Below, piece after piece: positions 18,038-27,042 of a DNA stretch of 36,550 bases. Source of the DNA: Helicobacteraceae bacterium (GTDB taxonomy: Bacteria; Campylobacterota; Campylobacteria; Campylobacterales; SZUA-545); NCBI GenBank assembly GCA_031260125.1, contig JAIRKM010000019.1, positions 1-36,550 on the forward strand. Direction: 5' to 3'. Made by a program: the position numbers and the translations under genes. The number at the start of each line of letters is the position of its first letter. Position 1 is the first letter of the stretch. The notes under the pieces are model-generated. The model made no database searches. It had not been told where the DNA came from and saw only the letters and a program-made list of their open reading frames with translations.

Positions 18038-18073
18038 CCCCCGTTTTTACAATTTTTTGGGGGGATTTGCTAG

Positions 18074-18487
18074 ATGGAAAAAACCCTTTCTATCATAAAA
18101 CCAGACGCCGTAAAAAAGGGCGTTATAGGCAAGATAATTGATCGCTTTGAGTCGAATGGATTGAAGATCTCCGCGTTGAAAAAGATACGTCTGGATCGCG
18201 TTCAGGCTGAGGCTTTCTACGCCATTCACAGAGATCGCCCGTTTTTTGGCGATCTCGTCGAATTTATGACAAGCGGTCCAATCGTCGTTATGGTGCTTGA
18301 GGGTAGCGGCGCCGTTGCGAAAAACCGCGAGTTGATGGGGGCGACCAACCCTAAAGAGGCAAAAAAAGGTACTATACGCGCCGATTTTGCTGAAAGTATC
18401 GACGCAAACGCCGTACACGGAAGCGACAGCGCGGAAAACGCTGAAAAAGAGATAGCGCAGTTTTTCGGGGCGTTTGAGATACTCTGA
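18074..18487 (+). CDS. ndk: Nucleoside diphosphate kinase
   Basis: Balances nucleoside triphosphate pools by ping-pong phosphotransfer. The 137-aa protein has IIKPDAV at the start, the phosphohistidine His115 in NAVHGSDS, and the usual [17 protein letters not shown] segment. Its TGA overlaps the next ATG (TGATG). First gene of the operon. Confidence 0.98.
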   Translation: MEKTLSIIKPDAVKKGVIGKIIDRFESNGLKISALKKIRLDRVQAEAFYAIHRDRPFFGDLVEFMTSGPIVVMVLEGSGAVAKNRELMGATNPKEAKKGTIRADFAESIDANAVHGSDSAENAEKEIAQFFGAFEIL

Positions 18488-18846
18488 TGCGCATTGCATT
18501 TGCGCGCGCGGGCAATTCGCCAATCGCGGCATGCGTGCGAAGTGGCGGTATCTCGCTCATAGGCTCTCTCGTCAGAAAGGGGAGTTTGGTTCTGTTCAGC
18601 GGTGAGATCGAGGGTTCATTGCGGCTGACGTGCGATCGGTGCGCGGAAGAGTACGAACACCGCTTGAACGAGCCGGTTGAGCTTCTGATCTCAGACGGCA
18701 TTTTTGACACGCAAGGGGAGGAGGAGCAGCCTCTGGCGGTTGTCGAAATGTCCGATGGCATGATCGATATGGAGGCGATTCTGGCGAGTGAAGTTCAGTC
18801 GATTATATGCGACTATCACCGCTGCAAAAAGTGTAGCGCTATCTAA
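18487..18846 (+). CDS. DUF177/YceD-family protein
   Basis: A 119-aa protein of the YceD family, encoded before rpmF in most bacteria and linked to 23S rRNA accumulation. Seen: the core GSLRLTCDRCAEEYEHRL with a CxxC pair, an acidic middle, and a C-terminal CxxC-type cluster (CDYHRCKKC), which may bind zinc. Coupled to ndk by a 1-bp overlap; rpmF follows 20 bp later, as expected. Confidence 0.9.
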   Translation: MRIAFARAGNSPIAACVRSGGISLIGSLVRKGSLVLFSGEIEGSLRLTCDRCAEEYEHRLNEPVELLISDGIFDTQGEEEQPLAVVEMSDGMIDMEAILASEVQSIICDYHRCKKCSAI

Positions 18847-18866
18847 CGTAACAAAAGGAGAACAAA

Positions 18867-19013
18867 ATGGCAGTACCAAAAAGACGAGTGTCGCACACGA
18901 GAGCGGCAAAGCGGCGTACGCACTACGCGGTTACGCTTAAATCGCCTGTGAAGTGCAAGTGCGGGGCGTTTAAGCTGCCGCACCATGTATGCCCTAGCTG
19001 CGGCGCGAAATAG
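18867..19013 (+). CDS. rpmF: Ribosomal protein bL32
   Basis: A 48-aa protein of the large ribosomal subunit. It begins [12 protein letters not shown], as is typical for bL32, and has four cysteines (30, 32, 42, 45) forming the zinc ribbon. AAAGGAG lies 6-8 nt before the ATG. It sits between DUF177 and plsX, the canonical location. Confidence 0.97.
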   Translation: MAVPKRRVSHTRAAKRRTHYAVTLKSPVKCKCGAFKLPHHVCPSCGAK

Positions 19014-19016
19014 TTA

Positions 19017-20036
19017 ATGATTAGAGTCTCAATTGACGCGATGGGCGGCGACCTAGGAGCGCAGCCTATCATCGAAGGAACCGCGCAGGCGCTGGAAGCC
19101 GTGCGGTTTGAACCGATCCTTGTCGGCAGGAAGGCGGAGATACTAGACATTCTCGCGCCTAAATACCACAACGCGGTGCGCATTGTCGAAGCGGAAGATA
19201 TGATCGCTATGCATGACGCGGCTACGGACGCGCTTAAACGTAAAGAGAGCAGCATCTTTAAGGCGGTCGATCTCGTGGCGAAAAAGGAGGCAGACGCCGT
19301 TGTTTCCGCGGGACACAGCGGAGCGACAATGAGTCTGGCGACGCTGAAGATCGGACGGCTCAAAAAAGTGCATCGCCCCGCGATCGCCACGCTTATGCCC
19401 ACAAAGATCATCGACAAGCATACGCTGGTGCTGGACGTGGGCGCGAATGTGGATAGCGAGCCTAAGCACCTCTTTCAGTCGGCGGTTATGGGGCAGGCGT
19501 ACGCAAAGAAACTTCTCAAGCTGGACAATCCACGTGTAGGGCTTCTTGCAAACGGCGAAGAGGATTCCAAAGGGGACAAGCTGGTAAAAGATACCTTTGC
19601 GATGCTAAGCGCGATCCGCAAGGACGGCTTTAACTTTCTAGGCAACGCCGAAGGATCGGACGTTTTCAAAGGCGGATTCGACGTGATCGTATGCGACGGC
19701 TTTGTCGGAAATATCCTCCTGAAAACCAGCGAGGGCGTGGCGGAGGCGATCTTTTCCGTACTTAAAAACAGCGCGGCGAAATCTCCGGCGGCGTTGCTTG
19801 GCGCCTATCTGCTCAAAGGGGCTTTCAAGACGCTCAAACGGCAGATGGACTATGCGGAGTACGGCGGCGCGCCGCTAATTGGCATAAACGGCTGCGCAAT
19901 CGTCAGCCATGGCAAAAGCAACGCTAAGGCGATAAAAAACGCCATCTTGCAGGCGATCCGCTTTGTAGAATCGAGCGTAAACAGCGAAATTTCCGTCTAT
20001 CTTGAACGTTATCAGAGCGTGGAAAAAGGTATATGA
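19017..20036 (+). CDS. plsX: Phosphate acyltransferase PlsX
   Basis: Makes acyl-phosphate from acyl-ACP, the first step of bacterial glycerophospholipid synthesis. The 339-aa protein starts with the family hallmark SIDAMGGDLGA, and shows AGHSGATMS, LDVGANVDS, and FDVIVCDGFVGNILLKTSEG. It begins 3 bp after rpmF and overlaps fabH by 4 bp (ATGA). Confidence 0.97.
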   Translation: MIRVSIDAMGGDLGAQPIIEGTAQALEAVRFEPILVGRKAEILDILAPKYHNAVRIVEAEDMIAMHDAATDALKRKESSIFKAVDLVAKKEADAVVSAGHSGATMSLATLKIGRLKKVHRPAIATLMPTKIIDKHTLVLDVGANVDSEPKHLFQSAVMGQAYAKKLLKLDNPRVGLLANGEEDSKGDKLVKDTFAMLSAIRKDGFNFLGNAEGSDVFKGGFDVIVCDGFVGNILLKTSEGVAEAIFSVLKNSAAKSPAALLGAYLLKGAFKTLKRQMDYAEYGGAPLIGINGCAIVSHGKSNAKAIKNAILQAIRFVESSVNSEISVYLERYQSVEKGI

Positions 20037-21022
20037 GGCGCTTTGCTTCTATAGTGTCCGTAGGGGCGTACGCCCCAAAAAAGGTACTCACCAACGCCGA
20101 TCTGGAAAAGATGGTCGATACAAGCGACGAGTGGATTTTTAAGCGCACGGGAATTAGAGAGCGCCGTATTGCCGCGGACGACGAGGCGGCAAGCGATTTG
20201 GGAGTCTGCGCGGCAAAGATCGCGCTGGAGAGGGCAAATAGGCGCATAAAAGATATCGACTTGATCATTCTTGCCTCTTTGTCCGGCGATTTTCATTCTA
20301 TGCCATCCACCGCCTGTGTTTTGGCGGGTAAACTTGGCGCAAAAAATACCCCCGCTTTCGATCTACTGGCGGCGTGCAGTGGGTTTGTCTATGGGCTAAG
20401 CGCCGCGAAAGCCTACATTGAAAGCGGAATGGCTCAAAGCGTGCTACTCGTCGGCGCGGAAGCCGCCAGCCGTTTTATCGACTACACCGATCGTTCCACA
20501 TGCGTTCTCTTCGGCGATGGCGCGGGCGCGTGCGTCCTCGCCGCCACAGACGACCCCCAAAAAGCGGTGATCGACGTTGAAATTGCCACTAACGGCAAAA
20601 AATGGGATTTTCTGACGATCGACGGCGGCAGCAGCAACACGATCCAATCGGGCGGCGTTCCCTTCATAAAGATGAGAGGAAGCGAAACCTTCAAGCTCGC
20701 CGTACGCACGATCAGCACCTCCGCAGCCGCGATCTGCAAAAAAAACGGTATTAAGAGCGAAGAGATCGATCATTTTATCCCGCATCAGGCAAACGAGCGG
20801 ATCATACGGGCTGTCGGAGCGATACTTGGGCTTAAAGACGAGCGGATCGTTTTGACGGTCGATCGCTTTGGCAACACCTCCGCCGCCTCTATTCCAATGG
20901 CGATTAACCATATCTACGAGGAAAATAGGCTCAAAACAGGCGATCTAATGCTGCTAGACGCCTTCGGCGGCGGCTTGACATGGGGTAGCGCCCTGGCGCG
21001 GTTCGCCGGTTGTCCGCTCTGA
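20033..21022 (+). CDS. fabH: 3-oxoacyl-ACP synthase III
   Basis: Starts fatty-acid synthesis by condensing acetyl-CoA with malonyl-ACP. The 329-aa protein has the full Cys-His-Asn triad: Cys115 (AACSGF), His251 (PHQANERI) and Asn281 (FGNTSAAS), with the glycine-rich FGDGAGA and FGGGLTWGS. Coupled to plsX and to the next gene (TGATG). Confidence 0.97.
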   Translation: MRRFASIVSVGAYAPKKVLTNADLEKMVDTSDEWIFKRTGIRERRIAADDEAASDLGVCAAKIALERANRRIKDIDLIILASLSGDFHSMPSTACVLAGKLGAKNTPAFDLLAACSGFVYGLSAAKAYIESGMAQSVLLVGAEAASRFIDYTDRSTCVLFGDGAGACVLAATDDPQKAVIDVEIATNGKKWDFLTIDGGSSNTIQSGGVPFIKMRGSETFKLAVRTISTSAAAICKKNGIKSEEIDHFIPHQANERIIRAVGAILGLKDERIVLTVDRFGNTSAASIPMAINHIYEENRLKTGDLMLLDAFGGGLTWGSALARFAGCPL

Positions 21023-22164
21023 TGAAAATCTGCTTTTTCAATATGGCGCTCGCATGGGGCGGCGGCGAGCGATGGCATTTAGATGCCGCGATCTCCGCCA
21101 AAAAAGAGGGGCATACGGCCTATGTCGCCGCCCACAAAAAAGGCGTCCTGCTCCTGCGCGCAAAGGAGTCGGGGATAGAGACCGCGCCGTTTGCGATTGG
21201 TAACTACAGCTTCTTAAATCCCTTCAAACTTCTTGAGGTTGCCCGCTTTTTCAGAGGCTTTGACGTGGTGGTGTTAAACTTCTCCAAAGACCTAAAGATC
21301 GCCGCGCTTGCCGCCAAAGTTGCCTCCCGATCCGGCGGAAAGATACGTGTCGTCTACCGCCGCGGACTTGCGGCGGCACTCAAAAACAGCTTTTATAACC
21401 GCCTTATATTCAGCCGCTTTCTCGATGGCGTGATCGTCAACTCTTTGGCCACAAAAGCATCTCTTCTAAAAAACAACAAAACGCTTTTCCCCAACGATCG
21501 CATCAAGCTCATATACAACGGGATCGACACGGCAAAATTTACACCCGCCGCGCAAAAAAGAACCGGAGGCGAGATTGTGGTAGGAACGCTGGGGCGGTGC
21601 GTCTATCAAAAGGGGCACGATCTTTTCCTGCGAATAGCCGCTGTGCTGAAACGGCGCGGCGTCCAATGCCGTTTTAGGCTAGGCGGTAGCGGCGAACTGC
21701 TTCATAGCCTAAAGCGGCAGGCAAAAAGTCTGGGGATCGCGGATATGGTGGAATTCGTGGGCTTCGTGGACGAACCGTCGGCGTTTATGCGCGATCTGGA
21801 TATTTTTGCCCTCACCTCGCGGTGGGAGGGCTTTGGATTTGTAACGGCGGAAGCGCTTTCGTGCCAAGTTCCAGTCGTGGCGTTTAATGTCAGCAGTACG
21901 CCCGAAATCGTCTCAAACGGGGAAAACGGCTTCCTGATCGATCTGCCGGAGGGAGGTTTTGACGCCGCGCTGGAGAGCTTTGCCGATAAGATCGAGCTAC
22001 TGATCGCAGATACTCTCCTACGGACGAAGATGGGCGAAAACGGGCGTTTGAGAGTCTGTGAGCGCTTTGATCGAGAGAGGAATATGTCAGAGGCGCTTGA
22101 TTACCTCGCCGTAATCGCAAAGGGCGCGGCGGCGGATCGCCGAAAGCAGACGCCATCCGGCTAG
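21022..22164 (+). CDS. GT4-family glycosyltransferase
   Basis: A retaining, GT-B fold glycosyltransferase of 380 aa, probably acting on lipopolysaccharide core, capsule or another surface glycan. The N-terminal acceptor domain has FNMALAWGGGERWHLD; the C-terminal donor domain has LIYNGIDTAKF, GTLGRCVYQKGHD and the E-x7-E motif EGFGFVTAE. The start at 21022 is chosen because the ATG overlaps the fabH stop. Attachment to a lipid/ribosome operon is unusual but may only mean read-through expression. Donor and acceptor cannot be assigned. Confidence 0.88.
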   Translation: MKICFFNMALAWGGGERWHLDAAISAKKEGHTAYVAAHKKGVLLLRAKESGIETAPFAIGNYSFLNPFKLLEVARFFRGFDVVVLNFSKDLKIAALAAKVASRSGGKIRVVYRRGLAAALKNSFYNRLIFSRFLDGVIVNSLATKASLLKNNKTLFPNDRIKLIYNGIDTAKFTPAAQKRTGGEIVVGTLGRCVYQKGHDLFLRIAAVLKRRGVQCRFRLGGSGELLHSLKRQAKSLGIADMVEFVGFVDEPSAFMRDLDIFALTSRWEGFGFVTAEALSCQVPVVAFNVSSTPEIVSNGENGFLIDLPEGGFDAALESFADKIELLIADTLLRTKMGENGRLRVCERFDRERNMSEALDYLAVIAKGAAADRRKQTPSG

Positions 22165-22185
22165 GCGTGCGAAAGCGCGAAAGTT

Positions 22186-22911
22186 TCACGACAGATGGCT
22201 GTGAGGATGGGTGTGCGGCGGCAGATCGCCGTGCGAGTGCAATATCTCCAGCCGCAGATTGGCGGCTAGGGTCAATCCGCCGCTACTGAGCGTGTATATT
22301 TTATCGACGACGCGCTCAATAAACTCCTGATTATGCGACACGATAATAACGCTCTTGTCCAGCTTTGCCAAAATCTCCGCAAGCCGCAGTTGATACGCGT
22401 AATCAAGGGCGTTTGTCGGTTCGTCGAGCAGTAGCAAACTCGGCTCTTTGATCAGCACTCCGGCGAGTGCCGCCAGCTTTTTTTCACCGCCGGAGAGGTG
22501 GTACACCACTTTGCCGCGCAAATTTTCGATGTCAAGCTCGCGCATCATCGCAAGCGTCCTCTCTTGCGCCTCGCTACGATCTACGCCGGCGGCAAGCAGG
22601 CTGAACGCTATGTCGTCCTCCACGATCGGGCAGAGAAAGTGATTGTCCGCGTCCTGCAAAAGATAGCCGATTTTGACCCGTATCGGCTCGTAATCTTCCA
22701 TACTTGCCATGTGTTTATGAAAAAGCCGTATCTCGCCGCCGTCGATCTTTTCCAAACCGGCCACACATTCGAGGAGCGATGTTTTGCCGCAGCCGTTTGG
22801 ACCGATGATCGCGATCTTCTCCTTATGCCCCACTTGCAGATTGATGCCGCTGAAAATCTCGCGATCGAGACGCTTGAACGACAGGTTTGTCAGCTCGACG
22901 GAGCAGCTCAC
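22186..22911 (-). CDS. nikO: ECF-type nickel/cobalt transporter ATPase (NikO/CbiO)
   Basis: A 241-aa ABC ATPase energising an ECF-type metal importer. Seen: Walker A GPNGCGKTS (37-45), Q-loop LLQDADNHF with the CbiO-family hallmark, signature LSGGEKK, Walker B LLLLDEPTNALD and switch His in VSHNQ. The C-terminal ~17 residues are His-rich (HSHGDLPPHTHPHSHLS), consistent with nickel or cobalt handling. GTG start overlapping the nikQ stop (GTGA). Nickel is the more likely substrate for a hydrogenase- or urease-bearing Campylobacterota, but that is inference. Confidence 0.88.
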   Translation of the reverse strand: MSCSVELTNLSFKRLDREIFSGINLQVGHKEKIAIIGPNGCGKTSLLECVAGLEKIDGGEIRLFHKHMASMEDYEPIRVKIGYLLQDADNHFLCPIVEDDIAFSLLAAGVDRSEAQERTLAMMRELDIENLRGKVVYHLSGGEKKLAALAGVLIKEPSLLLLDEPTNALDYAYQLRLAEILAKLDKSVIIVSHNQEFIERVVDKIYTLSSGGLTLAANLRLEILHSHGDLPPHTHPHSHLS

Positions 22912-23609
22912 AGGAAAGTCCCCGCTGGAATAAACGCGGCGGCGGCGAGCGCGATCAGCGCGTAGTCGGCAAGCGCGAACGGGCTTGGGCTGGAAAGCGC
23001 GTATATTCTGCCGTTGAACCCCCGCGCGCGCATAGTTTTTTCAAGCGCCTGCGATCGCGCAAACGCTTTGACGATCAGCGCCCCTAAAAAGCTGGCAATC
23101 AGGCGGTAGCTTTGCAGATTGGCGCGAAGCTGCCAGCCGCGCAGAAGCAACGCGCGGCGGAAGTGCGCGAATTCGGCGCGAATGAGCGTGGAAATTTTGA
23201 CAAGAAAGTAGAGTAAAGCGGTCAGCTTTTGGGGTGCGCGAAGGCGTAGAAACGCGGCGGCGAGCGCGAATGGATCGCCCTTTGAAAAGAGTGCTAACGC
23301 CGTTAGAAGCACAAGATTTGATCGCACAAAGATCAACAGGGCAAGGCGCGGCTGATCGGCTAAGAGCAGGCTGGCGGCTACGACGACCATAAACAGATTC
23401 AGCAGGATCAGCCTCTTAAAGACAAGTAACGGATCGCAGAAAAACAGGAGCATAGCGGGAAGCGCCGCCATTGGTAGCGAGATCGTCTCTGCGGGCGCTA
23501 CCGCCACGCTATAGGCGGCGAGCGCAATCACCCTGCTTTCATACAGCGGCGCGCTCTGAAAATGCCCCATATAAATTCCCCCCAAAAAACACACACCATA
23601 CAACCACAA
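22908..23609 (-). CDS. nikQ: ECF-type nickel/cobalt transporter transmembrane protein (NikQ/CbiQ)
   Basis: A 233-aa membrane protein with about five to six hydrophobic segments. The CbiQ-family region follows the membrane domain: a helix with AEFAHFRRALLLRGWQ, then SQALEKTMRARGF, the ATPase-coupling arginine-rich motifs. A shorter start at the Met of MGHFQSAPLYESR (23570) is possible. No substrate-binding nikM/nikL gene lies upstream; the next 140 bp are non-coding. The binding subunit must be encoded elsewhere, or the system is incomplete. Confidence 0.85.
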   Translation of the reverse strand: MWLYGVCFLGGIYMGHFQSAPLYESRVIALAAYSVAVAPAETISLPMAALPAMLLFFCDPLLVFKRLILLNLFMVVVAASLLLADQPRLALLIFVRSNLVLLTALALFSKGDPFALAAAFLRLRAPQKLTALLYFLVKISTLIRAEFAHFRRALLLRGWQLRANLQSYRLIASFLGALIVKAFARSQALEKTMRARGFNGRIYALSSPSPFALADYALIALAAAAFIPAGTFL

Positions 23610-23749
23610 GCCTTAAACCTAGGAAAAAGCGGGGCTACGCAAAAGTCGCGGGAATGACGAGAAGCGGAACGAAGGAGCGATAGGCGCATAGGACGCGCTA
23701 ACGCTAAAAGCTAGGGAATAACTTTAGTCGGTAGCGCGTAATAAGTCCG
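23610..23749. other. Non-coding spacer with inverted-repeat fragments
   Basis: No gene seen. CGCGCTA (23694-23700) is repeated inverted as TAGCGCG (23732-23738) just after the methyltransferase stop, and could form a long-loop hairpin without a T-run. The stretch GTCGCGGGAATGACGAG near 23645 resembles fragments of the GTCATTCCCGC-type dispersed repeats seen in many bacteria. Confidence 0.3.
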
Positions 23750-24609
23750 TTAGCGGTAGATGACTACGCTAAATCCGTCGCCTATTGGCGTCGGATTGAT
23801 TTTGTATTCTTTACCAAAATCGGCGATCGCCGATTTTACGCCGCCATACTCGGGGTTGAAGTAATCGTGAATCAATATCGCTCCGCCCTCGACCAACTTT
23901 GGATAGAAGAATCTTAATCCAGCCAAAATCGGATCGTATAGATCGAAGTCGAGATTCACAAAGCAAAAACGATCGTCGATTCCTTGCGCGGTCTGCGGAA
24001 AAAATCCCTTTTTTATGACCGCTTTATTCGGATAGGGTAACTTGGCTTTTACAATATCTTCAGAGGTCATTTCAAAGTAGCTGATTTTATCCGCAAATTC
24101 GGAAAATCCGCTGATATTGTCTTTCGCCGCCTCTTTTTTGTCAAAACCCGTAAAGGTATCGAAAAGATATAGCGTTTTGTCAGGGAAAACGCGGTTGATC
24201 TCTCTTGCAAAATCGCCTTGAAAAACGCCGCCTTCGGCTACGGAACCTTCGGTCTTTCTTTCTTTGAGCATTTCGCCCAATTTTTCAAGAAAAACTATCC
24301 TTGCGCGAACGGGAACCGTTACGTATTCAATGTTGATTTTGTATCTATCTACGCCGAGATCAATGAGTTGTTGGGGAACGGACTCTATGCCCGTTAAGGT
24401 TGCGATTATCACAACGTCGTAATTATGATCGCTTATCGCTTTCGGAGGGTATATTTTCTTGCTATAAGTATTTGCCCCCCCCCATTAACATCTGTCCAAC
24501 GTTTGGGATCGTTGTCTAGGAAGCCGATTACATCGTATTTTTGCTCTACGCTCGACATAATCGACTTTGCGGTTCCACCAGAACCGAAAATAAACGCTTT
24601 TTGCTTCAT
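23750..24609 (-). CDS. Phase-variable TylF-type sugar O-methyltransferase, out of frame at a 9-G tract
   Basis: One gene split by a frameshift at a homopolymer. From the ATG at 24609, with AAGGAG 6 nt upstream, it encodes an N-terminal Rossmann-like domain (KAFIFGSGGTAKSIM, then VIGFLDNDPKRW). At the G-tract the frame shifts, and the reading frame ends at a TAA at 24435-24433 after 58 codons. In the next frame it continues without a stop from the tract to 23750 (YPPKAI, then DVVIIATLTGIE, a TylF/MycF-like domain with VAEGGVFQGDFAREI and HDYFNPEYGGVKSAI). Seven or ten G would join both parts into a ~286-aa protein. The family O-methylates sugars, and capsule methyltransferases in Campylobacter are controlled this way. 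The present sequence is OFF; a GTG at 24412 could give a truncated protein. Confidence 0.85.
24475..24483 (-). repeat. Poly-G tract (9 G) acting as a predicted phase-variation switch
   Basis: Nine consecutive C on the plus strand, read as G on the coding strand, about 43 codons into the methyltransferase gene. Slipped-strand changes to 7 or 10 restore the full frame; 8 or 9 do not. It is the only such tract inside a gene in the window. Confidence 0.85.
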
Positions 24610-24626
24610 TGAAGCTCCTTTCTCGC

Positions 24627-24725
24627 CGCGGCGGTGTAAAATTTTACAAGCTACCCGCCGATTTTACTAGAAAACCAATTACGCGGCGGTGCAAAATTTC
24701 ACAAACCACCCGCCGATCTTATTGG
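24627..24725. repeat. Two direct copies of a ~44-bp repeat, 55-bp period
   Basis: Copies start at 24627 and 24682, each beginning CGCGGCGGTG and sharing most bases over ~42 positions, to CCCGCCGATTTTA and CCCGCCGATCTTA. Within each copy GGCGG and CCGCC are inverted around an AT core (TGTAAAATTTTACA in the first, a perfect palindrome). On the minus strand the cores read GTAAAAT, like a -10 box, and lie just upstream of the phase-variable gene. They may be promoter or operator elements, or copies of a dispersed palindromic repeat. Confidence 0.7.
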
Positions 24726-24793
24726 TTCGCAATAAAAGATGCGCTTGGCGTCCCTGTCATACCGTGCGGGATAACAGAGGCACACAAGCAGAG

Positions 24794-26599
24794 TCACACA
24801 CTTTCCCGCGTCATTTTTTTACGTGTGTTTGGATCGAGATATTTTTTGCGTACTCGGATAGATTTGGGAGTGATCTCCACAATCTCATCATCGGCGATCC
24901 ACTCAAGGGCAGTTTCCAGCGTATGCTCTCTTGGCGGTACAAGTTTGATCGCATCGTCCGATCCGCTCGCCCGCATATTTGTAAGCTGTTTGCCCTTGAT
25001 TGGATTTACATCCAGATCGTTTGGGCGGGAGTGTTCGCCGAGTATCATTCCTACATAAACTTTATCCTGCGGTTTTATGAAGATTACGCCGCGATCTTGC
25101 AAATTGAAAATGCTATACGCCACCGCCTCGCCGTTTTCCATCGATACAAGCGCTCCGTTGCTTCTGCTCTCAACCGATCCATTAAATGGGCGGTAGTCTA
25201 AAAATGAGTGGTTCATAACGCCTTCGCCTTTAGTGTCGGTAAGAAACTGTGTGCGAAGTCCTATCAAAGCGCGAGCTGGAATTTCAAACTCCATCCGTGT
25301 ATATCCAGCGCCCATAGGTATCATCGTTTTCATCTCCGCTTTTCTCTTGCAAAGTTTTTCAATAATAGCGCCCGAAAACATTTCGGGAAGATCGACAACA
25401 AGATGTTCAAATGGCTCCAGCCTAATGCCGTTTTCCTCTTTGATAATCACCTCTGGTCTGCCTATTGAAAACTCAAAGCCTTCTCTGCGCATACTTTCGG
25501 CAAGCACGGTAATTTGCAGCTCTCCACGTCCAGAAACTTTGAATCTGCCCTCGTTTTCTTCTTCCATCTTCATGGCGATATTCGTGTGCATCTCTTTCTC
25601 TAGGCGATCGCGTAGTTTATTTGACGTTATATGTTTTCCCTCTGTGCCTGCAAGGGGAGAATCATTAACGGCGAATAGTACGGAAAGCGTAGGTTCTTCT
25701 ATATGCAGCGGATCGAGCGGCATAGGGTTTGCCGGATCAACAAGGCTGTCGCCGACATCGATCGTTTCAAAACCGGCGATCGCCACGATATCTCCTGCGT
25801 GCGCCTCCTCGATTTCCATTCGTGTAAGCCCGTAAAAACCGATCAGTTTTGTGATTCGCCCGCTTACCTTGTCTCCATCCGATTTCACAAGCATATGCGT
25901 TTGATTTTTACGCAGTCTGCCGTTAAATATCCGCGCTATTCCAATCTTGCCCACATAGCTATCATAATCAAGCGTAAATACCTGCGCCTGTACGTTATTT
26001 GCGCTGTCGCCGCTTGGCGGCGGAACTTCGCGCACGATCGTCTCAAAAAGCGGCCGCAGGTCTTTGCCGTCGTCCTCAAGTTTCAATTTAGCGTAGCCGT
26101 TTACGCCCGAAGCGTAGATGATGGGAAAGTCAAGCTGGCGTTCGCTCGCCTCCATCTGTACGAGCAGATCAAAAACTTCGTTGACCACGCGATCCGGATC
26201 GGCGGCGGGCTTGTCGATTTTATTGACAACGACGACGGGGCGCAACCCAAACCAAATCGCCTTCTTGACGACAAAGCGCGTTTGCGGCATAACGCCCTCC
26301 TGCGCGTCCACAAGCAGCAGTACGCCATCTACCATCTTCAGTACGCGCTCCACTTCACCTCCAAAATCGGCGTGTCCGGGCGTGTCTATGATGTTGATCT
26401 TGTAGTCTCCATAGCGAATTGCGGTGTTTTTGGAGAGGATTGTTATGCCCCGCTCGCGCTCTTGATCGTTGGAATCTAAAGCACACTCCTCGATCCGCTC
26501 ATGCTCGGCGAAGGTGCCCGATTGCCTTAAAAGCCCATCGACCATTGTGGTTTTGCCGTGATCTACGTGGGCGATCACGGCGATATTTCTTATTTGCAT
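24794..26599 (-). CDS. typA: Translational GTPase TypA/BipA
   Basis: A ribosome-associated GTPase of 601 aa involved in stress-responsive and low-temperature ribosome assembly. Seen: G1 AHVDHGKTT near the N-terminus, switch [11 protein letters not shown]3 [12 protein letters not shown]4 VNKIDKP, EF-G-like domains II and III, and the BipA-specific C-terminal domain ([17 protein letters not shown], then [20 protein letters not shown]). Length is normal. It starts 53 bp after exbD and may belong to the same transcript. Confidence 0.97.
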   Translation of the reverse strand: MQIRNIAVIAHVDHGKTTMVDGLLRQSGTFAEHERIEECALDSNDQERERGITILSKNTAIRYGDYKINIIDTPGHADFGGEVERVLKMVDGVLLLVDAQEGVMPQTRFVVKKAIWFGLRPVVVVNKIDKPAADPDRVVNEVFDLLVQMEASERQLDFPIIYASGVNGYAKLKLEDDGKDLRPLFETIVREVPPPSGDSANNVQAQVFTLDYDSYVGKIGIARIFNGRLRKNQTHMLVKSDGDKVSGRITKLIGFYGLTRMEIEEAHAGDIVAIAGFETIDVGDSLVDPANPMPLDPLHIEEPTLSVLFAVNDSPLAGTEGKHITSNKLRDRLEKEMHTNIAMKMEEENEGRFKVSGRGELQITVLAESMRREGFEFSIGRPEVIIKEENGIRLEPFEHLVVDLPEMFSGAIIEKLCKRKAEMKTMIPMGAGYTRMEFEIPARALIGLRTQFLTDTKGEGVMNHSFLDYRPFNGSVESRSNGALVSMENGEAVAYSIFNLQDRGVIFIKPQDKVYVGMILGEHSRPNDLDVNPIKGKQLTNMRASGSDDAIKLVPPREHTLETALEWIADDEIVEITPKSIRVRKKYLDPNTRKKMTRESV

Positions 26600-26652
26600 T
26601 CAGCTCCGTCCTTATAAAAGGGAAAATGGCGCGAATTATAGCGCGGCAATCC

Positions 26653-27042
26653 TCACCCTTTTTGCGCGGCAATCGAAATGTTCTCCAGCGAACGCTCCTT
26701 GAGCGCGTTGATAAGCTCTATAAAATTTTCAAAACGGCTGGAACGATCCGCTCTAATGATGATCATATCTTCCCTATGCACGTAATCGAGCCTCAGAAGC
26801 AGTGTGTAAAAATTAACCGATTCACCGTTAAAAAAGAATTCGCCGTTTTCGCTTATAGTAATCTCAATTTTATTTTGCCCGCTTGCAGGTACAATGGGTA
26901 CGCTTGCGTTAGCCTCCGGAAGCGCCACTTTGATAACTCCACTTGATATAAAAGAAGCGGTAATAAGAACGATGCAAAGCAAAACGAGCATAATATCAAT
27001 AAACGGAAGAACGTTTATGGATTCAATCTTTTTTAGCTTCAC
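26653..27042 (-). CDS. exbD: ExbD/TolR-family biopolymer transport protein
   Basis: A 129-aa inner-membrane stator partner that uses the proton gradient with ExbB. A single N-terminal membrane helix (~11-33) carries the essential Asp16 (PFIDIMLVLL), and the rest is a small periplasmic domain. It overlaps exbB by 20 bp. No tonB or tolA follows, so the energised partner is elsewhere. ExbD (TonB-linked) or TolR cannot be fully separated on sequence; the pattern favours ExbD. Confidence 0.92.
   Translation of the reverse strand: MKLKKIESINVLPFIDIMLVLLCIVLITASFISSGVIKVALPEANASVPIVPASGQNKIEITISENGEFFFNGESVNFYTLLLRLDYVHREDMIIIRADRSSRFENFIELINALKERSLENISIAAQKG

Noticed and set aside
18035-18067. Inverted repeat AATCCCCC/GGGGGATT that would hide the ndk ribosome site
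   Set aside because: The extended -10 box at 18029-18037 predicts a transcript start near 18044, after the 5' arm, so the hairpin would not form in the mRNA.
24627-24725. CRISPR array
   Set aside because: Only two repeats with a spacer of about 11 bp; no cas gene in the window.
24425-25058. Plus-strand frames across the phase-variable locus
   Set aside because: They contain the complement of the G-tract and of the methyltransferase and typA genes; the minus-strand reading has conserved domains and a ribosome site.
25703-26479. 258-aa plus-strand reading frame opposite typA
   Set aside because: Antisense shadow of the conserved GTPase gene.
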